From positions 124,001 to 188,000 of the forward strand of contig NZ_CP050063.1 of NCBI RefSeq assembly GCF_011604685.1: DNA of 64,000 nt, read 5' to 3'. The DNA is from Spirosoma aureum (lineage in GTDB: Bacteria; Bacteroidota; Bacteroidia; Cytophagales; Spirosomataceae). Within the stretch, counting starts at the first letter, position 1. Each line of letters starts with the position of its first letter. The notes under the pieces are model-generated. The model saw only the letters and a program-made list of their open reading frames with translations, was not told the origin of the DNA and did no database searches. Positions 8,723-16,700 of the stretch are shown piece by piece. Made by a program: the position numbers and the translations under genes.

Positions 8723-9799
8723 TTATTCTTTAGCAGTCAGCGCCAATAATTCCTGAAGATAACTGCCCCAGATGGTCGGGTTGGAATGAGTACCATGGCC
8801 CGTCGTTTTATCCGATATAGGAAGTAGAATGTAGCGACCCCGTTTAACGCTTCCGATATGCTTTTCCATGAGTTGGAGTTCAGGGGGATTAACCTGATCA
8901 TCAGCCGAATTAATGGCAAATAAGGGCGCTTTTATTTTAGATAGATAGGGAGCGGGATTGTAGTCCCGTGAGGCATCAAATTGATAAATAAAATCATTGG
9001 CATCCAGGGAAGTAAAATATCGCTGTTCCAGCAACACCAGGGACGAATCAGTTTTTGATTTGGTGGGCGACCCTTTTTGCATCTGAAACGGGCTGCTAGT
9101 CATAAAAATCAGGGACGATATGGCACCTGTTAAGCCTATCTTTGGCTGTGCGGTATACTCTCCCTGTTTCCATTCCGGATCCATTTTAATCAGATCAATG
9201 GCCATTTTCCGGACCATCCGATTGCGACCCGCAATTTCTACAGGGAGGCTCGCCAGTGGCATCAGTGCATCCATAAAATCAGGGTATGTATAGCCCCACA
9301 CCCAAGCCTGCATGGCGCCCATGGAGGTACCCAAAACCAGGCGAAGGTGATTGACGCCTAAATGCTCGGTGAGCAATCGGTAGTTGGCGGCAACCATATC
9401 ATCATAGGTGTATGCAGGAAACTTCATACGTAATCCATTGCTTGGCTTGCTCGATTTACCATGCCCTACGGCATCGGGCAATATGATATAATATTTGGCG
9501 GCATCCAGCAGTTGTCCAGGGTTGAATAGATTCCCGGCAAACAGATTGCTTAAAAAACCACGGCCATTGCCGGTCGTACCATGCATGATTAAGATGGCAT
9601 TGGTCACCGTTCCATTTTTGTCTTTTATCGGCTGTCCAAGGGTTGTGTAATGGATATTCAGTTGGGGGAGAACGTCACCGGTTTCAAATTTGAAGTTTTT
9701 GATGGCGTAATCGGATTCGGTACCCGTGGGAAATTTCGCCTGGGCATATCCAGATAGGTTTATCAGGATAGCACTCCAGAGCACTATAAATAGTTTCAT
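8723..9799 (-). CDS. Exported alpha/beta hydrolase, homoserine acetyltransferase (MetX)-like fold
   Basis: A 358-aa protein with signal peptide (MKLFIVLWSAILINLSGYAQA) when begun at 9799; the upstream in-frame start at 9865 would bury that signal. The fold is the MetX-like alpha/beta hydrolase group: the nucleophile elbow is GTSMGAMQAW, the Asp is in INSADDQVNPPE and the His in TTGHGTHSNP. Export and lack of met genes nearby argue against methionine synthesis and for an esterase or lipase-type hydrolase. It is the first gene of a two-gene unit with the antiporter. The substrate is unknown. Confidence 0.85.
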   Translation of the reverse strand: MKLFIVLWSAILINLSGYAQAKFPTGTESDYAIKNFKFETGDVLPQLNIHYTTLGQPIKDKNGTVTNAILIMHGTTGNGRGFLSNLFAGNLFNPGQLLDAAKYYIILPDAVGHGKSSKPSNGLRMKFPAYTYDDMVAANYRLLTEHLGVNHLRLVLGTSMGAMQAWVWGYTYPDFMDALMPLASLPVEIAGRNRMVRKMAIDLIKMDPEWKQGEYTAQPKIGLTGAISSLIFMTSSPFQMQKGSPTKSKTDSSLVLLEQRYFTSLDANDFIYQFDASRDYNPAPYLSKIKAPLFAINSADDQVNPPELQLMEKHIGSVKRGRYILLPISDKTTGHGTHSNPTIWGSYLQELLALTAKE

Positions 9800-9950
9800 T
9801 TTTCCAGTGAAATGGTTTCTAATTTGGCGGTGACTAAAAATACAGGCCAACTGGTTGTAAAACAAGCTAAAGTGAGAGACGGCGCCCTCTACCTGTTAGC
9901 TGCTTTGGGCGAGCACTATAGATCTGCCTACGTACAAACTAAATTGGTCA

Positions 9951-11177
9951 TTAATGCAAAACCGGCGCTGTTTGACTATCCTCAACTACAGGTCGAACAA
10001 TCATTCGACGGCCAATAAGCAAAATCAGCAGTGCGCCCGTAGCAGCCACGGCCATTATACTGATCATGGGTACTGCCGATTGAGCATCAAATAGGCTAAC
10101 GGCCACTGACGCAAGCGCCCCAATGCCCATCTGGAGCGCACCCATCAGCGCCGATGCACTTCCGGCATTATTCGCAAATGGTGCTAATGACAACGCCGAC
10201 GTATTTGGATTGGTAAAACCCAGGCAACACAGAAAGGCAAATAAAAACGCAATCGTGCTAAACAGTCCCAGCAAGCCCAGTAGCGCACTAATTAAGAAAG
10301 CGAGGCCAATTACCGACTGGCTCAGCAAGGCGACAGGTACAATCTGTTCACTTCTATAGTAACGCAAAGCGATACTGTTCAGTTGGCTGGAGCCAATGAA
10401 GCCGACGGACAAAAAGGCGAATATCCATCCATATCCCTGACCACTGACTTTGTATATACCCATAAATACCTGCGCTGATCCAGCCACATAAGCAAACAAA
10501 CCCGAGAACGTAACCGCACCTGCCAGCGCATAGGTATAAAACTGGGGCTCCCGGAGTACCGACCAGAATCGGGTAAGAATTGGTTTGGGCTTTAACGAAT
10601 ACGATGGATCAGATTGATAGCTTTCAGGCAGCCAGAAAAAGGTAGCCAGCAGGATGAGCGCTCCCAACACCATCAAAATCAAAAATACCGCCTGCCATCC
10701 ATAAGCCGCGATTACGTAGCCGCCTACTGTGGGAGCAATCATGGGTGAAGCCCCAAGTACCAGCAAGAGCAAAGAAAATACCTTGGCATTGTCCTCGATG
10801 GGAAACAAATCCCGGACCATTGCCACCGCAGCAACAGCAGCGGCACAACTACCAATCGCCTGAACAAATCGAAGAGCGATCAGCATATCGACAGAGTGTA
10901 TGAAAAGGCAACCGGCGGAGGCTACTACATAGAGAATCAGCCCCAGGCAAAGCGGCTTCTTTCGCCCAAAGCGGTCAAGCAGCGGGCCATATAGCAATTG
11001 CCCGGCCGAGATGCCGATAAAGAAGCTCGATAGGGAAAGCGAAACACTGGCGACGGTAGTATGCAGGTCTTTAGCGATAGCCAGAAAACCGGGCAGATAC
11101 ATGTCGATTGAGAAAGGTCCCAGAGCCGATAAGGAACCCAAAATCAGAATTAAAAAGACGTATCGTTTTGTCGTCAT
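9951..11177 (-). CDS. MFS drug-resistance transporter, Bcr/CflA family
   Basis: A 408-aa major facilitator with 12 predicted membrane helices. The N-terminal signature GPFSIDMYLPGFLAIAKDL is typical of the Bcr/CflA group, and motif A (YGPLLDRFGRKKPL) follows helix 2. This group exports bicyclomycin, chloramphenicol, sulfonamides or small metabolites such as cysteine; which applies here cannot be told. It lies on the same strand as the hydrolase/antiporter pair, with ~150 bases between, and probably has its own promoter in the long upstream gap. Confidence 0.92.
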   Translation of the reverse strand: MTTKRYVFLILILGSLSALGPFSIDMYLPGFLAIAKDLHTTVASVSLSLSSFFIGISAGQLLYGPLLDRFGRKKPLCLGLILYVVASAGCLFIHSVDMLIALRFVQAIGSCAAAVAAVAMVRDLFPIEDNAKVFSLLLLVLGASPMIAPTVGGYVIAAYGWQAVFLILMVLGALILLATFFWLPESYQSDPSYSLKPKPILTRFWSVLREPQFYTYALAGAVTFSGLFAYVAGSAQVFMGIYKVSGQGYGWIFAFLSVGFIGSSQLNSIALRYYRSEQIVPVALLSQSVIGLAFLISALLGLLGLFSTIAFLFAFLCCLGFTNPNTSALSLAPFANNAGSASALMGALQMGIGALASVAVSLFDAQSAVPMISIMAVAATGALLILLIGRRMIVRPVVEDSQTAPVLH

Positions 11178-11762
11178 TAGTGCTTAATTGCTTTACGAAG
11201 TAGTTGTGGACCTATTAGCAGACTCTACTTCAACTAGCGAAGAAATGCTCTTTAAGAAGAAGCAGTTACTTCTAATGGTTCCGCACAGGCAGCTACAAAC
11301 TAAAAAGATAACCTACATTTTAAGTGAAATTAGCCCCCGGCCCGGCAAATGATATGTGTTACCCGATTGCGGAAATTCCTTCAGCCTCTACCCAGCCAGG
11401 AAAATCAATTGGGCTCATGTCGGGTTTCACTTTGTGATTCATGCCATCAATAAGCCCATGAGAGCTACTGGCCCAGCCTGCGTTGTCGTATGAGGGCTAC
11501 GAATAAAGTGGGACAGGCAATAAAATCAAAATAAGAGATGTTCGATTGTCATTGAAAGGTCAGCTGCTACTAATTTACCTTTATCTCTAGTCAAAACTGA
11601 CTCACCTAAAAAGGTAAGGACACGATCCGTTGCCGTTGCTTCTAGTCCCGAAGATGAGATGGTGTTACAAAAGTACAAGCGATGATGGCGGAAAATCCAT
11701 TATATAGATAGTATCTTTAAAAACCAGATGAAGAAGCCTTAAGCCCTGGTTCAAGTACCACC
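11178..11762. other. Divergent intergenic region with a possible gene relic
   Basis: This 585-base gap separates the divergent MFS and MetF-like genes and should hold both promoters. A TATCTTTA element at 11712-11719 resembles a -7 box for the plus-strand pair. On the minus strand, 11359-11496 is open for 46 codons between stops and reads like real protein (for example DGMNHKVKPDMSPIDFPGW), with no family I recognise; it may be a gene remnant. Nothing else is supported. Confidence 0.35.
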
Positions 11763-12737
11763 ATGTTTCTAGAAAAGATCAAATCCGGACAATCAGGCGT
11801 GCTGCTTTACGGCATCACTCCGCCCAAAGCCGGTACTGCCCCTGAACGCGTTGCCGAAATTGCCCAAAAAACAATGGAGCGACTGTCTACCCTGGATATC
11901 GATGCACTCGTAGTATATGATGTACAAGATGAGTCGGCCCGAACAACAGAAGAAAGGCCCTTTCCGTTTTTAAATGCGCTTGACCCCCTTGGTTTTGCCG
12001 CCGACTATCTGGCTACGTTAAACATCCCGAAAATAATCTACCGGCCTGCTGGCAAATTTTCTAACGTCGAGCTATCCGATTGGCTGGAAGAGCTGCACGA
12101 ACACAACTTCTACCCTGTTTTTGTAGGCGTGCCAGCGCCGGATTTTCCGGTAAAAACTAGCCTCCCGGAAGCTTACAAGATCTGGAGTAAACACCAGGAC
12201 ACCTCCGTTATCGGTGCTGTAACCATCCCAGAAAGGCATAACGTGCTGAAAGATGAAGATGTCAGGATGCTGGATAAGATGAACTGCGGTGTATCTTACT
12301 TTATTTCACAGTGTGTTTTCAATCTTGACTACGCAAAGCAGGTCATCGAAGACCTCGCGATCAATTGTAACAGGCAGCAGATAAAATCCCCGACTATCAT
12401 TTTCACAATTACCGCATGTGGATCTACCAAAACACTGCATTTTATGGAGTGGTTGGGTATTCATGTACCGGATGAATTGAAAGAAGACCTGAAAAAGTCA
12501 GACGATATTCTGGAGAAATCTGTAAAAATATGCCTCGACATCGCTTCGGAGCTGACCACCTACTGTATGGAACGCTCTATCCCCTTCGGCTTCAATATCG
12601 AAAGCGTTGCCATTCGCAAAGCAGAGATCGAAGCGTCAATCTATTTGGCGAATGAGATCGGTCAGATGCTTCATGATAAAGGGGTAAGGAAGTCGCCAGA
12701 AAGTAAAGATTTTGAAGTCACGAACGGCTACAGATAA
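11763..12737 (+). CDS. Methylenetetrahydrofolate reductase-like TIM-barrel protein
   Basis: A 324-aa protein related to the MetF/MTHFR family, whose members reduce 5,10-methylene-THF using FAD. Family-like features are the N-terminal strand LLYGITPPK (matching the EFFPPK strand of MetF), the DESARTTEERPFPF segment, GAVTIPERH, the SQCVFNLDYAKQVIEDL strand-helix and the C-terminal GFNIESVAIRKAEIEAS. It is a divergent member: key MetF catalytic positions are not obviously conserved and no met gene is near. The GNAT gene follows 2 bases after the stop, so the two are likely co-expressed. The precise reaction is unknown. Confidence 0.7.
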   Translation: MFLEKIKSGQSGVLLYGITPPKAGTAPERVAEIAQKTMERLSTLDIDALVVYDVQDESARTTEERPFPFLNALDPLGFAADYLATLNIPKIIYRPAGKFSNVELSDWLEELHEHNFYPVFVGVPAPDFPVKTSLPEAYKIWSKHQDTSVIGAVTIPERHNVLKDEDVRMLDKMNCGVSYFISQCVFNLDYAKQVIEDLAINCNRQQIKSPTIIFTITACGSTKTLHFMEWLGIHVPDELKEDLKKSDDILEKSVKICLDIASELTTYCMERSIPFGFNIESVAIRKAEIEASIYLANEIGQMLHDKGVRKSPESKDFEVTNGYR

Positions 12738-12739
12738 GT

Positions 12740-13258
12740 ATGCGTGGTACTGATTTTGAAAGAGATGGTTACTTTCTTTACCAGTTTGAAAAACAGGACT
12801 GGATGTCTCTAAAAAGCATACGACTCGAAGCGTTGAGAGAAGAACCAGGAGTCTTCGGTAGCTCATTTTCCAAAGAAGCATTGCTTTCCGATAGTAGCTG
12901 GCAGGAAAGGCTAGCCGCGAAAGATAGGGCGCATTTTGGGCTGTTTCTAGATAATGGAGAGTGCGTTGGCATAACTGGTATCGGAAAACAAACAAGCGCG
13001 GGTAATTCGGTTGTTCTAGTCGCTTCCTATATAAAGAAAGAACATCGAGGCCGAGGATTGTCTAAACTCTTTTATGATGTACGGATCGACTGGGCCAAAC
13101 AAAATGGATACGATAAAGCCATAGTTTCACACCGTGATACGAATCTTATGTCGAAAGCGGCTAATCAGAAGGCTGGCTTCAGCTTTACTCACTCAGAAGA
13201 ACGAGTTTGGCCTGACGGAATACGATCAAATGAGTTATTTTATGCGCTTTTTTTGTAG
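12740..13258 (+). CDS. GNAT-family N-acetyltransferase
   Basis: A 172-aa acetyltransferase of the GNAT superfamily, transferring acetyl from acetyl-CoA to an amine. The acetyl-CoA binding loop is in ASYIKKEHRGRGLSKLFYD (Q/RxxGxG/A motif), preceded by the beta-4 strand and followed by a NQKAGF segment typical of the fold's end. The start is 2 bases after the MetF-like stop, indicating translational coupling. The acceptor substrate is not predictable. Confidence 0.88.
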   Translation: MRGTDFERDGYFLYQFEKQDWMSLKSIRLEALREEPGVFGSSFSKEALLSDSSWQERLAAKDRAHFGLFLDNGECVGITGIGKQTSAGNSVVLVASYIKKEHRGRGLSKLFYDVRIDWAKQNGYDKAIVSHRDTNLMSKAANQKAGFSFTHSEERVWPDGIRSNELFYALFL

Positions 13259-13768
13259 TCAACACTCAATGCAGAGTCGGCATCGCCGTGCGTAACGTAG
13301 GCGATTGATAGTACTTGACAGGTATTAATAAACTGACAATGCCACTCCGGTTCGAAGCGAACAATAAATTGATCGGACGACATAGGCCGCCCTGCGCCGA
13401 AGACTGTCTTACCAAACTCCTTTAGCTAATACAGTTCGTCCTCATCCATCACTGAACTAGTTGACCGCCCGGCAACCCGGCCCCCATTAGCTGCATAAAC
13501 GGGAGCGAAAGCCCGGGTTTCGCCGGGCGTCGACGGTCAGCCGGTGCTATGCGCTGGTATCCGTATAAGAAAGTGAGGCACGCCGGGCGCCGGTTGGCGA
13601 AATGGGCAATAGGAAGCCTCTGTGGTGCGGCCGTATTTCGCCGATTTTAATGACTCTCCGACTCAATCATCGGTCGACGAAATACAACTAACCTAACACT
13701 CAAAATTTTACAGAATTTTCCGGCAACATTACGTACCTTAACGCATACTTTCCTCTATACTCGTCAAC
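13259..13768. other. Upstream region of the caspase gene with GC-rich hairpins
   Basis: A 510-base non-coding stretch. An imperfect GC-rich hairpin spans 13460-13534 (core CGCCCGGC at 13466-13473 pairing with GCCGGGCG at 13522-13529). A second weaker one lies around 13630-13690, with TATTTCG and CGAAATA arms. Close to the caspase start, TACCTTAA (13734-13741) resembles a -7 element, but no convincing -33 box is seen. No coding potential was found on either strand. Confidence 0.45.
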
Positions 13769-16700
13769 ATGCCTAGCCCTAACCTTTATGCCTTAATTGT
13801 GGGTATTGGCGCTTACGAACGGGTACGCCCTTTACGCGGACCTGTTAACGACGCGCTTTCTGTCAATGATTATTTAGGGCTGTTAGCGCCCCATTTCACT
13901 CTGAATATACAGGTCCTAACCGACCAGCAAGCCAATAAAACCGCCATCATTAATGGATTTCAGACCCATCTGACCCAGGCGGGTCCGGACGATACAGTGC
14001 TGTTTTATTTTGCCGGACATGGCACCCAGGAAGCCGCCGATCCAACAATCTGGCTCACTGAAACCGATGGACAGCTTGAATGCCTGGTTTGCCATGATGC
14101 GGGCACTGCCAATACCTGGGATTTTCTGCTGGCCGACAAGGAACTGCGCTACCTCATCGGTCAGGTCGGCGCAACGGGGGCGCACGTCGTCACCGCGTTC
14201 GACTGCTGTCATTCTGGCGATAATACCCGCTCCGATGTGTTGCTGATGGCCGCGCTTGCCGAGCAGGATGTGCGCGAACGACGACTGACCTTCAACGCCC
14301 CCCAACGCCCCTACAACGGCTTTTGTTTTCACACCGAAGTGCCTGTTGAATTGATTAAAAGTGAAGGCATTGAGACGGCGCTACCCCAGGGCGCGCATGT
14401 GCAGATGGCCGCCTGTGAGTCGGATGAGAGTGCAGTAGAAGTTAACGGCGAAGGTGTTTTTACCAAACATATGCTGGCGGTGTTGGGAGCAGCTCACGGG
14501 CAGTTATCGTATGGCGATTTGCACAACCGTGTTCGGCAAACGATGCGGTTCGGTTACGAACAGCACCTACGAATCTATACACCGGCGGCAAGCTCACCCA
14601 GCGACGGTGGGGGTAGCCTGCTAAGCCGGGGATTTCTGAACCAGCCGCTCGACGCCGATACGCTCACGGCTTCTGTTATGTTCAATAGACAGGAAGGCTG
14701 GCTGCTCGACGTGGGGGCCATTCATGGAGTTGGGCAGCCCAATCAGACTATTTATCTGTATGACCGCGATGGAGAACGTTATCCGCTCAGTGTTGAACGG
14801 ATCGGGGCCGATTATAGCGTAGTAACTATGCCCGATGCCTTACGGCCTACGCTCGATAAAACGATCGTCTATCGGGCAACGGTGGCGGGTCTATTGAGTC
14901 AACCCATTCGGCTTCAGTTGCTCAATCACGGTGGTCTGGCCCGGGATTTGCCCGATTTGTTAAACGAGCTAACCAATCGGGCTGGCGCCTGCTTCGTGAC
15001 GGAAGATGATCCGGCTAAAGCCGATTATTGCCTGCATGTTCGGAACGGTCTCTATTACATCACGTATCCTGATATAACTGATTCGTTAGCCCACGAGCGA
15101 CCACTCATTCGCCCCGTTCAGGCCGACGATCCGCAGGCATTCGAGGGTCTGGCAGACGATTTGCGTCACCTGGCTCGCTGGCACTACCTGACCCATCTCC
15201 GCAACCCCAAGGTTATTGAACCGGTATTAAATGTAGTGGTAGAAACCACATCGGAGCAGTCCATACCCTTAACTGAAGCCCATCCTGCGCCTTTGCCTGT
15301 TCAGTTTACCCGTATAAACCCAACTAAACCTTATTTGGCGCAACTACGCATTCGGCTGACTAATCCCAACGATCAGGCGCTGTATTGTACGGTGCTGTAT
15401 CTATCGCGGGATTTTGGTTCGTTTCTGGATTTTCTGCCTACAAATTACCGCCTGGAAGCTGGCCAAAACGTCTCCTTGGGTTTAGCCGATAGAAAAGCGC
15501 CGACGGGTCGGCAAACAACGTTGCGACTGGGGCTGGAAGAGGTTATCCGGCAGTATAACTGGCCCACGGTTTTCGAACAGATTAAATTACTTATTACGAC
15601 GGAGCCGCTGTCGGAGAAAACACTGGCGTTTATAAAGTTAAACGCGCTGCCTTCGCCCCCGGTACTGGCCGACCGCAACAAGCCGGATGGAATGACCAGA
15701 GGGGCATTCGAAATTGACGCCGACGAAACCGAACCCCTACCCGAATGGAGTACACAAACTCTTACCCTGCAACTAGTTAATCCGCTTTATAACCAGGTTC
15801 GGGCGGATGAAGTAGGCCAAATGCTGGAACCGGTTGCTGACGGGTCTTACTCCGTTCAGACTGATTTTGCACTGGGTTTATATTACAAAACGACCCCGGC
15901 CAATGGGTTGCTACCCGATTTACAACTCCGCGACGAACTGGTTTTGATTCACCCTGCCGAGGGCGAACGTGGGCTCTGGAATGACCTGAAAGTAGGCATC
16001 GCGAATCGGATAGCGAACCAATTGCGAAATCGGCAATACCGACAAAACCTGATTCGCTATCCAGACCGTATCCGCATCGTGGCGGAGGGAGATTCCTGGT
16101 TCCATTATCCGTTTCTGCTGAGGGATATTGTCGATTATCTGTCGGGAGTTTATACCGTTTTCAACGTAGCCAGCGCAGGGACCACAATGGATGACTACCT
16201 GAAAGAGGGTAACTTTCTGGAGGCTATCGCGCAGGTAAAACCAGCGTTTTTCCTTCTAAGCGGAGGGGGCGATGAGCTATTTGGTGAAGCCTTTCCCCGG
16301 CTTATTCGCGACGTACCCCGCGCCGACGTATCAGATGCTTCCCGTTATGTGTCCGACGCTATTGACGAAACGTTGGCGCAGCTAAATGAACGCTTCACCC
16401 GTATGCTGCGGCTCGTGCAGCAGGGATACCCAAAGGTAAATGTACTGATACACGGTTACGATTATGTTATTCCGGCCAATAACGTCATGAATAGGCAACC
16501 CGGCTGGCTGGGTAAAATCTTAGTAGCCAAAGGCATTACGGACGCCAACGAGCGCGAGGGAATCATCCGTTATGTAGTCGATGCCTTTAACAACGAATTG
16601 CGCCGGGTGTCAGCTGCTTATACGAACGTAACGTATCTTGATTTGCGCAGTACGATTCAGCGTACCAACCGGCCAGCCGATTACTGGTATGATGAAGTTC

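Noticed and set aside
8723..9799. Homoserine O-acetyltransferase (metX)
   Set aside because: The fold fits, but the signal peptide and the antiporter partner argue for an exported hydrolase rather than a methionine enzyme.
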